Shown piece after piece: positions 1 through 8,731 of a stretch of 41,823 nt of DNA (position 1 is its first letter; each line of letters opens with the position of its first letter). The notes under the pieces are model-generated. The model saw only the letters and a list, made by a program, of their open reading frames with translations. It ran no database searches and was not told the origin of the DNA. Source of the DNA: an uncultured Caryophanales bacterium (GTDB lineage: Bacteria; Bacillota_I; Bacilli_A; RF39; UBA660); NCBI GenBank assembly GCA_947168625.1, contig CAMVMQ010000003.1, forward strand, positions 1 to 41,823, given 5' to 3'. The translations under genes were made by a program, and so were the position numbers.

Positions 1-20
1 AATAAAAGGAGTTGATCCAA

Positions 21-869
21 ATGAATGAAAATAAAACTAATATAAATTGGTATCCAGGACATATGGCTAAGACAAAGAGAGAAATCAAAGAAAAAATGGA
101 TTTAATTGATATAGTGTTTGAGGTAATTGATGCTAGAATTCCACTATCTTCGAAAAATGAGGATATTAATAGTATCATAGATAAAAAACCAAGGATTCTA
201 ATTATGACTAAGAAAGATTTATGTGACGAAAGTGTTACTAACAAATGGAAATTATATTATGAAGATAAAGGATATATTGTTGTAATGATGGATCTAATAA
301 ATAATACTAGTATGAAATCATTATATGATAAAGTAAATCCTTTAATTAATAATATGAATAAGAAAAGAGTAGATAAAGGTCTAAAAGAAAGAAAAGCACG
401 AATATTAGTTATCGGTGTTCCAAATGTTGGTAAAAGTACTTTAATTAATAGATTAGTAGGTAGGAAAAGTGCTAATGTTGGCAATAGACCAGGTGTTACT
501 AAAAGCCTAGAGTGGATTAGAATAAATGACAAGATGGAACTTCTTGATACCCCAGGTATATTATGGCCTAAAATAGATAATAAGGAAATTGCCTATAATT
601 TAGCTAGTATGACTGCGATTAAGGAAGAAGTATTGAATACCGATGAAATTGCCATTTATATTATTAATACTCTTTTAAAATATTATAAAGATAATCTAAT
701 TGAGAGATATTCTCTTTCTTCCATTGATGACCTTATAGATATATTAGATGATATCGGTAAGAAAATAGGAGCAATTAAAAGCAGTGAAGTTGATTATGAT
801 AGAGTATATCTTCGAATAATTAAAGATTTACGAGATGGCTATTTAGGGAAAATAACCTTTGATAGATAA
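21..869 (+). CDS. rbgA: Ribosome biogenesis GTPase RbgA (YlqF)
   Basis: This is a circularly permuted GTPase that acts late in 50S subunit assembly. The motif order is permuted: G4 TKKD at residues 63-66 comes before the P-loop GVPNVGKS (132-139) and G3 DTPG (176-179), as in the RbgA/YlqF family. The N-terminal segment NWYPGHMAKT is also typical of the family. I chose ATG 21 because AAAGGAG lies 9 bases upstream; the in-frame TTG at 12 overlaps that Shine-Dalgarno site. The protein has 282 residues, a normal length, and ends in a helical domain. Its usual neighbours rplS and rnhB are not in view, and the promoter lies outside the window. A shared hairpin terminator follows directly. Confidence 0.95.
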   Translation: MNENKTNINWYPGHMAKTKREIKEKMDLIDIVFEVIDARIPLSSKNEDINSIIDKKPRILIMTKKDLCDESVTNKWKLYYEDKGYIVVMMDLINNTSMKSLYDKVNPLINNMNKKRVDKGLKERKARILVIGVPNVGKSTLINRLVGRKSANVGNRPGVTKSLEWIRINDKMELLDTPGILWPKIDNKEIAYNLASMTAIKEEVLNTDEIAIYIINTLLKYYKDNLIERYSLSSIDDLIDILDDIGKKIGAIKSSEVDYDRVYLRIIKDLRDGYLGKITFDR

Positions 870-870
870 A

Positions 871-905
871 AATAAAGTTATCAGTAATTGATAACTTTAT
901 TTTAT
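871..905. terminator. Bidirectional terminator between rbgA and the COG2426 gene
   Basis: A 13-bp perfect stem (871-883 with 889-901) has a 5-base loop and T-rich flanks on both strands. It separates two convergent genes and overlaps the end of the minus-strand gene. Confidence 0.8.
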
Positions 906-1394
906 TATTTTTCCTAATATTCCATAAGAGATAATACTCATTATCAAACTTGCCATAATTACACCAAGAAAGATATAAATAAAAGATTTTTTTCTGTCTA
1001 AGTGAAGAATAGAAGCTAAGGCAGAACCCGTCCAAGCACCAGTCCCTGGAAGCGGAATACCTACAAATAGTAGAAGTCCTAAATAACCATATTTGTCTAT
1101 TTGCTTTCTTTTAGATAGAATTTTCTTTTCTATTTTTATAGCCAATTTACTAGTTAATTTCATTTTTTTTAAGAATTCTAAAATCTTTTCCATGAATAAA
1201 AGAACTAATGGAATTGGAAGAACATTTCCTATAATACTAATAATATATCCTTTAAAAAAAGAAATTTTCAAAAGAGCAGAGGCAATCAATCCACCACGAA
1301 GTTCTAAAAGAGGTAGAATTGATATTATGAAGACAATTAGCTCTTTACCTAAAGGACCAAGTATTTTAATTAGACCTTCAATTAACTTTTCCAT
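897..1394 (-). CDS. Small multidrug-export family membrane protein (COG2426/PF06695)
   Basis: This is a 165-residue hydrophobic protein with about four membrane segments. Two family signatures are visible: a re-entrant ELRGG near residues 32-36 and PLPGTGAWTG near residues 114-123. These match the putative small multidrug export family, which is distantly related to DedA-type proteins. The substrate is unknown and the 'multidrug' name is historical. The start is ATG 1394, with AGGATGTGAT upstream as a loose ribosome binding site. The gene stands alone, convergent with rbgA and divergent from the operon at 1559. Confidence 0.85.
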   Translation of the reverse strand: MEKLIEGLIKILGPLGKELIVFIISILPLLELRGGLIASALLKISFFKGYIISIIGNVLPIPLVLLFMEKILEFLKKMKLTSKLAIKIEKKILSKRKQIDKYGYLGLLLFVGIPLPGTGAWTGSALASILHLDRKKSFIYIFLGVIMASLIMSIISYGILGKIIK

Positions 1395-1485
1395 TTTGTA
1401 TCACATCCTAAATAATTATATCAAATAATTAATAATCAGACAATAAGTAGTGCAATAAAATATTATAAAATAATAATATAATTAC

Positions 1486-1514
1486 TTGAAAAATAATAAA
1501 AATTATAGTATTAT
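1486..1514 (+). promoter_or_regulatory. Sigma-A promoter for the 1559-5672 operon
   Basis: TTGAAA (1486-1491) and TATTAT (1509-1514) are separated by 17 bases, about 45 bases before the first start codon. Confidence 0.6.
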
Positions 1515-1558
1515 TTATATAGAATAAAGTAAGAAAAAAGATAAGGAGAGGTTTTAAA

Positions 1559-2398
1559 ATGAACGAACAAGATTTAATTATTGAAAAGAAAATTGAAAAA
1601 AGAGAAAAGACTGATATAATTATTGCTTATATGTTGATAGTAGTACTTATTTTTTGTATACTATTTGTGATTTATTTAAAGTTTATCAAAAAAGGAAAAA
1701 AATTAGAAACTATTCCTACTGAATATACAGTAAATACCATTACTCTTAATGATATAGCAAGTAGTTTAAGCAGTAATCTAAGTTCTAAATATAATTCTAT
1801 TACTGCTCTTGCAAAAGACACTAGTATAACAATTAATTATGGAGATATAAATTATAATGTTCCCTTAGAAGGAAATGAACTAGTTTTTAATATTGACAAT
1901 GATAATATGACATTATCTGAAGATATATATAAAGAGATACTTTCTAGTGTTTGTACATTTTATCATAATGATAGAGAAGGATGTAAAAACGCCGCTATTA
2001 AAGTAAGCGAGAGTAATCCTACTAGTGGAGTTAGATTTGATAGTAATAAAATTTATATTAATATAGTTAATTCTATTTCTCCAAATGAAACGTCTACTAC
2101 ACTTATCTATAATACAGAAACAGAAGCTAATCTTGATACCTCTTTTGAAGTTGAAATGAATAATACCAAAATTAGTAATATCGTAATAGATACAGAGAAC
2201 AATGTAAAAGTTACTGGGGATATTACCTATACAAGTGATAAAACTACCAGTAAAGTTACTGTTAAACTATATGATGAAAATAATACTTTACTTGAAGAAA
2301 AATCCGTCGCTGCAGTGGATAATTTTAGTATAATTTTTGAATATAGTGATACTTTAAAAATAGATAATTTAAAAAAATATAGTGTAGTAGTAGAATAG
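1559..2398 (+). CDS. Membrane-anchored protein of unknown function
   Basis: The 279-residue product has a charged N-terminal tail of about 20 residues, one membrane helix (about 22-43, rich in I/L/V) and a long exterior part rich in Asn, Ser and Thr. This suggests a type II membrane protein with an extracellular beta-rich domain. Two cysteines in the exterior part (around CTFYHNDREGC) could form a disulfide. I do not recognise a family. It starts at ATG 1559 behind AAGGAGAGG and leads an apparent operon with the DeoD-type gene, whose ribosome binding site overlaps this gene's stop codon. A role in the cell envelope is inference only. Confidence 0.7.
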   Translation: MNEQDLIIEKKIEKREKTDIIIAYMLIVVLIFCILFVIYLKFIKKGKKLETIPTEYTVNTITLNDIASSLSSNLSSKYNSITALAKDTSITINYGDINYNVPLEGNELVFNIDNDNMTLSEDIYKEILSSVCTFYHNDREGCKNAAIKVSESNPTSGVRFDSNKIYINIVNSISPNETSTTLIYNTETEANLDTSFEVEMNNTKISNIVIDTENNVKVTGDITYTSDKTTSKVTVKLYDENNTLLEEKSVAAVDNFSIIFEYSDTLKIDNLKKYSVVVE

Positions 2399-2406
2399 GA
2401 GACGTT

Positions 2407-3114
2407 ATGAGCACGCATATAGAAAGCAAAAAAGAAAGTATTTCCCAAACTGTTTTGATGCCTGGAGATCCTAAAAGGTGTGAGTATATTGCTAAAAAAT
2501 ATTTATCAAATCCCATTTTAGTAAATGATGTAAGAGGAATGACCGCTTATACTGGTTTTTACAAGAGTCGTAAAATAACTCTTTTTCCATCAGGTATGGG
2601 AAATCCAAGTATGGGTATTTATTCATATGAATTATTTAAAGATTATGATGTTCAAAATATTATACGAATAGGAACAATGGGGGCCTATACAAATCTTTCA
2701 CTAAAAGACATTGTTTTAGTTGAAAATTCTTTTACAAATTCTAATTATGGAGTATATGCTTCTGCATATAATACAAATATGATAGGGGCTAGCCAAACAC
2801 TTAATAAAGTTATTTTAAATACTTCTAAAGAATTAAAGCTTAATATCAATTATGGGAATATTTATTCTTCGGATGTCTTTTATGAAAAAGAAAATAACTA
2901 CAAGAGCATTGCCAGTAAATACCGTGTGCTAGGAGTTGAAATGGAAAGCTTTGCTCTCTTCATTAATGCAGCATTATTTAAGAGAAATGCCAGTACATTA
3001 TTAATGGTAAGCGATAGCTTTTTAAATGCAGATAAACTATCTCAAGAAGAAAGAGAGCAAGGATTAGATAATTTAATTATCTTAGCATTAGAATCTTGTT
3101 TAAAATTACAATAA
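2407..3114 (+). CDS. deoD: DeoD-type purine nucleoside phosphorylase
   Basis: This enzyme reversibly phosphorolyses purine (deoxy)nucleosides to base and sugar 1-phosphate. Hexameric DeoD hallmarks are present in order: VLMPGDPKR (phosphate loop), NDVRGMTAYTG, the RIGTMGA glycine-rich segment, GVEMES (ribose binding) and VSDSF carrying the catalytic Asp, with the EEREQG arginine downstream. At 235 residues it has the usual length. The usual VSDH histidine is a serine (VSDSF) and the glycine-rich loop has Met where Cys or Ala is common; both may tune specificity. AGGAG overlaps the stop of the preceding gene, indicating translational coupling. Confidence 0.9.
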   Translation: MSTHIESKKESISQTVLMPGDPKRCEYIAKKYLSNPILVNDVRGMTAYTGFYKSRKITLFPSGMGNPSMGIYSYELFKDYDVQNIIRIGTMGAYTNLSLKDIVLVENSFTNSNYGVYASAYNTNMIGASQTLNKVILNTSKELKLNINYGNIYSSDVFYEKENNYKSIASKYRVLGVEMESFALFINAALFKRNASTLLMVSDSFLNADKLSQEEREQGLDNLIILALESCLKLQ

Positions 3115-3142
3115 TAGGATATAATATCACCAGGAGGCATAT

Positions 3143-4402
3143 ATGAATTTCACTACAATAAATAAAGGTGCATATAATTTGCATCTTATTAAAACCAAAA
3201 AATTTAAAACAATAACAATTGATATTAATTTCTATAGAGATATTAAAAAAGAAGAAATAACTAAAAGAAACTTACTTAAGATGGTTCTTTTAGATTCAAG
3301 TAAAAATTATAGGAGCGAGAAAGATTTGATTATTGAAAGTGAGAATCTTTATGATATTAAAGTATCTTCATCTATTTCAAGAATTGGTCGCTTTAGTAAT
3401 CTATCTTTTCAGACAAAGTTTTTAAATGAAAAATATACCGAGAAAGGAATGGACGAAGAGTCTGTTGTCTTTTTTCTTGACTTACTTTTTAATCCCAATA
3501 TTAAAGATAATACATTCGTTAATATTGATAAGCAGAAAGAACGTTTACGACAAGATATTGAAAGTATTAAAGATAATAAACCAAAACTTGCTAACTTAAA
3601 GTTAATGGAAAAAATTAAAGATATGCCATACTCTTTAAATACATATGGATACATTGAAGATTTAGATAAAATAGATGGTAAAAATTTATATGAATACTAT
3701 AAAGAAGTATTAGAAAAAGATCAGATCGATATTTTTGTTCTAGGAGACATTGATACTTCTTTAATGAAAAAATTATTTGATAAATACTTCATTATTAATA
3801 CTTTTAAAAAAGAAAATAAAAATTTACTTGTACCCGAATTAACAAAAAGAAAAAGAATTACAAGATATCGTGAATACATGGATGTTAATCAAGCACAGAT
3901 TATTTTACTGCTTTCTCTAAATAATCTAACTGATTTTGAAAGAAAATATACTATTAAAGTTCTAAACGAAGTACTAGGAGGATCATCATACTCAATTCTT
4001 TTTGACCGTGTAAGAGAAAAAAAAGGATACTGCTACTACATTAATGCTAGTGTAAAAGCCTACGATAATATCATGGTTATTAATTCAGGTGTCGAAAAAG
4101 AAAATACAGACAAATGTATTAAACTTATTCGTAAGTGCTTAAAAGAAGTTAAAGATGGTAAAATTGATGAGGAACTAATTTCTTCCTCAATTAAAACAAT
4201 AGTATCTGGTATTAAATCTTCATATGATAATCCTTTAAGTATTATTAATACGTATTTTTCTAAAGTACTAGTAGGAACAGCAGAAGAAGATGATAGAATA
4301 AAAGCTTTTCAGAGTATTACCAAAGATAATTTAGTTAATGTTGCTAAAAAGATATCTGTACATAGTATCCTTACATTAGAAAAGGGGGATAGTAATGAAT
4401 AA
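3143..4402 (+). CDS. ymfF: M16-family protein YmfF-like (EF-P modification-associated)
   Basis: This 419-residue protein has the two-domain layout of an M16 metallopeptidase but no HxxEH zinc motif in its N-terminal half. It is therefore the non-catalytic partner of the active subunit encoded next. The C-terminal half keeps a recognisable segment around FDRVREKKGYCYY, the M16 'R/Y' substrate-clamping region. In Bacillus the pair ymfF-ymfH lies in one operon, and current annotation links such pairs to 5-aminopentanol modification of EF-P; that link is knowledge of the family name, not seen here. AGGAGG precedes ATG 3143, and the 3' end overlaps ymfH by 8 bases. Confidence 0.85.
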   Translation: MNFTTINKGAYNLHLIKTKKFKTITIDINFYRDIKKEEITKRNLLKMVLLDSSKNYRSEKDLIIESENLYDIKVSSSISRIGRFSNLSFQTKFLNEKYTEKGMDEESVVFFLDLLFNPNIKDNTFVNIDKQKERLRQDIESIKDNKPKLANLKLMEKIKDMPYSLNTYGYIEDLDKIDGKNLYEYYKEVLEKDQIDIFVLGDIDTSLMKKLFDKYFIINTFKKENKNLLVPELTKRKRITRYREYMDVNQAQIILLLSLNNLTDFERKYTIKVLNEVLGGSSYSILFDRVREKKGYCYYINASVKAYDNIMVINSGVEKENTDKCIKLIRKCLKEVKDGKIDEELISSSIKTIVSGIKSSYDNPLSIINTYFSKVLVGTAEEDDRIKAFQSITKDNLVNVAKKISVHSILTLEKGDSNE

Positions 4403-5672
4403 AATAAAGATTAAAACTCTTGATGAAGAAGTTATCTATGATAAACTAGATAATGGACTTGAAGTATATTTAGTCAATAAAGCAACTTTCAGCAGTAGTT
4501 ATGTAACATTTACAACAAAATATGGCTCTGTATATAATGAATTTACTCCATTGGGAGAAGATAAATTAAAGAAGTTTCCAAAAGGTATTGCTCACTTTCT
4601 TGAACACAAAGTATTCGCAGTAAAAGACGGACCTGATCCGATGGAGTTCTTTTCAAGAAGTGGTAGTATTTGTAATGCTTATACGACATTCAATAATACC
4701 ACATATCTTTTCTATGCCACAAATAAATTGGAAGAAAACATTTCCTATTTACTTGATTATGTGCAAGAACTTTATTTAACTCCCGAGTCAGTAGAAAATG
4801 AGAAAAAGATTATTTCAGAAGAGATTCATATGTATGATGATAAACCAAGTGAAGTACTCTCTGAAAGAATTAGATTAAATGCGCTTCATACTAATCCATA
4901 TCGTGATAGTATTATCGGTACTGTAGAAGATATTAGTAAGATAACAAAGGAAGATTTAGAAACTTGTTATAGCACTTTTTATCATCCATCAAATATGTTT
5001 TTAATAGTGGTAGGCTCTTTTGATTCTGATAAGATATTAAAAGTGATTCGCGATAACCAAAATAAAAAAAAGTTCAAACCCGCTAGAAAAATAAAAGTTA
5101 AAGAGTTTAAAGAAGAAGATAGTGTTTATAAGAAAAGTGAAGTAATTACAAGTTCTACTAGTATTCCAAAGGTTTCTATTACATTAAAAATAAACACTAA
5201 AAAGATTAATCTATCTCGAAGAAAAATATCCTTATATTTATATATATTATTTTCTTCTATGTTTGATGAAACATCTATCTTTGATGAGAAACTTAAGAAA
5301 GAAAAGATAATCACAAATACAGCCTATATTAGCACATTAAATAGTAATACTCACATCTTAGTAAGTATTATTAACGAAACAGAAAAATATAAAGAGTTCA
5401 TTGATAGAGTGGAAAATGAATTAAAAAATATGAGTATTAGTAAAGAAGATTTTGAACGAAAGAAAAAAGTACTAATAAGTAATGAATTATTTGCATGCGA
5501 GTATGCTGAACAAATAAATGATATATTGCTTGATGATTTAATTTTTGAAGGAAAGATTGAAAGCGATCCTATCGGAATTATTAATAGTTTAAGCATAGAT
5601 GAATTAAATGATATAATTAAAAAAATAGATAATGAAAATATCTCCAAAGTAATTTTAAAAAACAAGAAATAA
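4395..5672 (+). CDS. ymfH: M16-family zinc metallopeptidase YmfH-like
   Basis: This is the catalytic M16 subunit of 425 residues. The inverted zinc motif HFLEH lies at residues 67-71, and the conserved acidic segment ENEKKIISEEI, which supplies the third ligand, at about 135-145. It overlaps ymfF by 8 bases (ATGA-type arrangement) with GGGGG as ribosome binding site, so equal production of an active/inactive pair is likely. There is no signal peptide, consistent with a cytoplasmic or peripheral location. A clear hairpin terminator follows, closing the operon that starts at 1559. Confidence 0.9.
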   Translation: MNKIKIKTLDEEVIYDKLDNGLEVYLVNKATFSSSYVTFTTKYGSVYNEFTPLGEDKLKKFPKGIAHFLEHKVFAVKDGPDPMEFFSRSGSICNAYTTFNNTTYLFYATNKLEENISYLLDYVQELYLTPESVENEKKIISEEIHMYDDKPSEVLSERIRLNALHTNPYRDSIIGTVEDISKITKEDLETCYSTFYHPSNMFLIVVGSFDSDKILKVIRDNQNKKKFKPARKIKVKEFKEEDSVYKKSEVITSSTSIPKVSITLKINTKKINLSRRKISLYLYILFSSMFDETSIFDEKLKKEKIITNTAYISTLNSNTHILVSIINETEKYKEFIDRVENELKNMSISKEDFERKKKVLISNELFACEYAEQINDILLDDLIFEGKIESDPIGIINSLSIDELNDIIKKIDNENISKVILKNKK

Positions 5673-5702
5673 TACTATAAATTTTTAGTATTATTTTTTT
5701 AT
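5671..5702 (+). terminator. Terminator after ymfH
   Basis: A 7-bp stem, AATACTA (5671-5677) with TAGTATT (5686-5692), is followed by a run of seven Ts. It overlaps the ymfH stop codon. Confidence 0.75.
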
Positions 5703-5741
5703 TTATAAGAAAAGTGCTTTTATAAATACAATAAATTTTGC

Positions 5742-5753
5742 GAACAATTGTTC
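5742..5753. promoter_or_regulatory. LexA/SOS-box-like palindrome
   Basis: GAACAATTGTTC is a perfect 12-bp palindrome and, with the preceding C, close to the Bacillus LexA box CGAAC-N4-GTTC. It lies 9 bases upstream of a promoter-like TTGACT. The heptamer GCGAACA of its left half recurs at 5905-5911 and 6159-6165, the latter just before the nrdD -35 box. The match is seen; LexA binding is inferred. Confidence 0.45.
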
Positions 5754-5762
5754 TAAAAGATA

Positions 5763-5790
5763 TTGACTATTTTATAGGGTTTAATATACT
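5763..5790 (+). promoter_or_regulatory. Candidate sigma-A promoter within the nrdD leader
   Basis: TTGACT (5763-5768) and TATACT (5785-5790) are 16 bases apart. The predicted transcript enters a stretch with a good ribosome-binding sequence (GAGAGGTGAT, 5805-5814) but only an ATG-GCC-TGA frame. It is either the start of a long nrdD leader or of an unrecognised short RNA or peptide. Between 5800 and 6170 no convincing gene was found; the stretch is strongly A-rich. Confidence 0.4.
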
Positions 5791-6172
5791 TATTTTGTAA
5801 GTAAGAGAGGTGATGGCCTGAATTATAATTTAGTGTTGTTCTCAATAATTATAAAAATATACGTACAGTGCTTACCTTTATAATAAACAATATAGTTTAA
5901 AAAGGCGAACAGTCTTCTAGAAATGATTTACAAAAATATTTATTTTTTTGAATTTTAAGAAACATTAAAAACACGATAAATCAAAAAAATAGCTAAAATT
6001 AATTTACATTAAAAAAATAAAAGCATTTGGAATTGCCTTGATAATAAAGGATTTGCTGAGTTAATAGACAAAAATAGAGATTTGCAAAAATTAAAAAAAT
6101 AGGAAAAAGCAAAAAAAACAAAGTATTAAAAAAACAAAAAATGTAAAATTTCGAAAAAGCGAACAAAACATC

Positions 6173-6201
6173 TTGACAAGGGTATTATAGTAATATATAA
6201 T
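6173..6201 (+). promoter_or_regulatory. nrdD promoter (sigma-A)
   Basis: TTGACA (6173-6178), a 17-base spacer and TATAAT (6196-6201) give a perfect consensus 33 bases before the nrdD start. No convincing NrdR box pair was recognised around it. Confidence 0.85.
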
Positions 6202-6233
6202 TATGATTGTAATGTAGAGGAGGAAGCAAAAAA

Positions 6234-8531
6234 ATGACAGACGTCGAAGAGAAATTAGAAGAACTAGAGGTCATCAAAAGAAACGGAAAAAAAGTGTCTT
6301 TCGATGGCAAAAAAATAGCTCTAGCGATTAAAAAAGGATTTGATAGTATAATCCTTGAAGATGATGAAAAAAAATATACAGCTCAAGATATTCAAAAAGT
6401 ATATCAAGCAGTTGTTAAAAAAATAGATAAGGAATATTTGCCAATTGGTAAGATTAAAATTGAACAGGTTCAAGATTTGATTGAAGATAATCTTAAAAAG
6501 TATGGGTATGATGATGTATTAGATTCTTTTTCAGAGTATCGTAAGAGAAGAAGTGCAGCAAGAGAAGCTTTTCGAGACGATAAAAATATGGCTAGATTGC
6601 AAAAAAGTATTGAAGGTCTTGGACTTAAAAGTGCTAATGAAGAAGATTCAAAGAGAGAAAATGCAAATATTGATGGTAATACAGCCATGGGAACAATGCT
6701 TCAGTTTGGAAGCACCATATCTAGAGCTTTTACAGAAACATACTTAATGAAAAAGAAATTTGCAGAAGCCCATGATAATGGTGATATACATATTCATGAT
6801 ATGGATTTTGAAGCTATGGGTACTACTACATGCTGCCAAATAGATTTAACAAAATTATTTAAAAATGGTTTTTCAACTGGTCATGGATATTTAAGAGAAC
6901 CACAGAGTATTATGAGTTATGCGGCTTTAGCAGCTATTGCAATTCAAGCAAATCAAAATGATCAACATGGTGGTCAGTCAATACCAGCTTTTGATTATTA
7001 TATGGCACCAGGTGTTCTTAAAACTTTTAAAAGACAATTTAAACAGGCAGTATACGAATTATTAGATTTTTCTGATTTTATTAGTTTTATTAATATGGAT
7101 AAGGTTGAGAAGGAAATTGATAAATTAGGAAGTATTAATATTGATATCGATGTTTTTGAACCAATTTATAAAGAGAGTAGTGAAGTTAAAAAAATTATTG
7201 AAAAAGGATATGAAATTGCTTACAAGAAAACTAATAGAGAAACTTATCAAGCTATGGAAGGATTTATTCATAATCTTAATACAATGCATTCAAGAGCAGG
7301 TGCACAAGTTCCATTTTCATCTGTTAATTTTGGTACTGATACTTCTCCTGAAGGTAGAATGGTTATCAAAAACTTTCTATTAGCTACTGATGCTGGACTT
7401 GGCCATGGGGAAACACCAATCTTTCCAATATCAATATTTAAATTAAAGAAAGGTGTTAGTTATGAGATTGATGATCCTAACTATGATTTATTTAAGTTAG
7501 CATGTAAAGTATCCGCTAAAAGACTATTTCCAAATTTTTCATTCTTAGATTCATCATTTAATAAACCTTTCTATAAAGGTGACTATACAACAGAAGTTGG
7601 TTATATGGGATGCCGTACTAGGGTTATGGCTAATGTTGTAGATGAAGATAAAGCTGTAACTGTAGGACGTGGTAATTTATCATTTACTTCAATTAATTTA
7701 CCTAGACTTGGTATTAAGCACGGCATTGTAAGAAATGATAAAACTGATATGAAAGGGTTCTATGAAGAGTTAGGAAATCTTATGGATTTAGTTAAAGATC
7801 AATTACTTGAAAGATTTGAAATACAGTGTAACAGAAAATTGTATAATTTTCCATTCTTACTTGGTCAAGGTGTTTGGATTGATTCAGAAAAGCTTAAACC
7901 TAATGACCGTTTAAAGAAAATATTAAAACACGGTACTTTATCAATAGGATTTATAGGCTTAGCAGAATGCTTAAAGGCATTAATAGGTAAACATCATGGT
8001 GAAAGTGATGAAGCACAAAAACTTGGACTAGAAATAATTGGTTTTATGCGTAAAAAATGTGACGAATATGCTAAAGAATATAAGCTTAATTTTACCTTGC
8101 TAGCTACTCCTGCTGAAGGATTATCTGGAAGATTTATTAATATTGATAAAGCTGTATATGGTAAAATTAAAGGTGTAACTGATAGAGAATACTATACTAA
8201 TTCATTCCATGTTCCTGTTTACTATAATATTTCTATCGTAAACAAGATTAAGAAAGAGGGAGTATATCATAAGCTAACAAATGCTGGTCACATTAGTTAT
8301 ATTGAATTAGATGGCGATACAACAAATAATCTTGAAGCTTTTGAAAGAATAGTAAGATTAATGTACGAAAATGATATGGGATATGCCGCAATTAATCATC
8401 CTGTTGATCGTGATCCAGTTTGTGGCTATACTGGGGTAATTGGTGATGTATGTCCTGGATGTGGAAGGCATAATTTTGAGGCCGTTCCAATTGATAGAGT
8501 TAATGAATATAAGAATAGTTGTAATTGTTAA
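6234..8531 (+). CDS. nrdD: Anaerobic ribonucleoside-triphosphate reductase, catalytic chain lacking the glycyl-radical loop
   Basis: This is the class III ribonucleotide reductase large chain, 765 residues. An ATP-cone allosteric domain (about 12-105) is followed by the 10-stranded barrel with the active-site cysteine CC pair (200-201) and GCRTRV (Cys460, the expected thiyl-radical residue). The C-terminus carries a zinc-site remnant, VCGYTG then CPGC (Cys730, 740, 743). The first Cys of the usual double CxxC is Asp727, and two extra Cys lie at 763 and 765. Unlike E. coli NrdD, it ends before the RVCGYLG glycyl-radical loop, which is encoded by the next gene in another frame. AGGAGG precedes ATG 6234. 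It forms one operon with the radical peptide and nrdG. Confidence 0.95.
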   Translation: MTDVEEKLEELEVIKRNGKKVSFDGKKIALAIKKGFDSIILEDDEKKYTAQDIQKVYQAVVKKIDKEYLPIGKIKIEQVQDLIEDNLKKYGYDDVLDSFSEYRKRRSAAREAFRDDKNMARLQKSIEGLGLKSANEEDSKRENANIDGNTAMGTMLQFGSTISRAFTETYLMKKKFAEAHDNGDIHIHDMDFEAMGTTTCCQIDLTKLFKNGFSTGHGYLREPQSIMSYAALAAIAIQANQNDQHGGQSIPAFDYYMAPGVLKTFKRQFKQAVYELLDFSDFISFINMDKVEKEIDKLGSINIDIDVFEPIYKESSEVKKIIEKGYEIAYKKTNRETYQAMEGFIHNLNTMHSRAGAQVPFSSVNFGTDTSPEGRMVIKNFLLATDAGLGHGETPIFPISIFKLKKGVSYEIDDPNYDLFKLACKVSAKRLFPNFSFLDSSFNKPFYKGDYTTEVGYMGCRTRVMANVVDEDKAVTVGRGNLSFTSINLPRLGIKHGIVRNDKTDMKGFYEELGNLMDLVKDQLLERFEIQCNRKLYNFPFLLGQGVWIDSEKLKPNDRLKKILKHGTLSIGFIGLAECLKALIGKHHGESDEAQKLGLEIIGFMRKKCDEYAKEYKLNFTLLATPAEGLSGRFINIDKAVYGKIKGVTDREYYTNSFHVPVYYNISIVNKIKKEGVYHKLTNAGHISYIELDGDTTNNLEAFERIVRLMYENDMGYAAINHPVDRDPVCGYTGVIGDVCPGCGRHNFEAVPIDRVNEYKNSCNC

Positions 8532-8551
8532 ATAGAAAAGAGGAGTTAAAA

Positions 8552-8731
8552 ATGAAAGAAGAAATAAAAGAAAAAACAACAGGTGAGGGTGTTGGTTTTG
8601 AAAGAATTAGAAGAATAACTGGGTATTTAGTAGGTACTGTCGACAGATTCAATAATGGAAAAAGAGCAGAAGAAAGAGATAGAGTTAAACATAGTACTGA
8701 GGGTTTACTTAATACTAAAAAGTGTGCCTAA
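8552..8731 (+). CDS. Stand-alone NrdD glycyl-radical domain peptide
   Basis: The 59-residue product contains RRITGYLVGT followed by RFNNGKRAEERDRVKH. This is the C-terminal glycyl-radical loop of NrdD: E. coli ends with RRVCGYLG and then a RPFN-GK-RVKH pattern. Gly24 is the predicted radical glycine. The gene has its own ribosome binding site (AGAGGAG, spacing about 8) and ATG 8552, after the nrdD stop at 8531 and in a different frame. It is a genuine separate gene rather than a read-through. Its stop TAA shares a base with the nrdG ATG. The likely role is to dock on NrdD and receive the radical from NrdG, by analogy with GrcA/YfiD, the autonomous glycyl-radical cofactor of pyruvate formate-lyase. 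That mechanism is inference. Confidence 0.85.
   Translation: MKEEIKEKTTGEGVGFERIRRITGYLVGTVDRFNNGKRAEERDRVKHSTEGLLNTKKCA

Noticed and set aside
5888-5903. NrdR box upstream of nrdD (AAACAATATAGTTTA)
   Set aside because: It is an imperfect palindrome resembling NrdR boxes only in the centre, far from the promoter, and there is no second box one or two helical turns away.
7141-7383. Open frames overlapping nrdD and other genes on either strand (for example 6470-6688, 8358-8579, 17740-18036, 20688-20933)
   Set aside because: They lie entirely within well-supported genes, have biased shadow compositions and lack ribosome binding sites.
8525-8731. nrdD and the glycyl-radical peptide as one gene broken by a sequencing frameshift
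   Set aside because: The second frame has its own Shine-Dalgarno site and ATG. The sequences on either side of the break carry extra non-homologous residues (a Cys-rich tail on one, a charged start on the other), and stop and start are clean. A simple indel would not create these.
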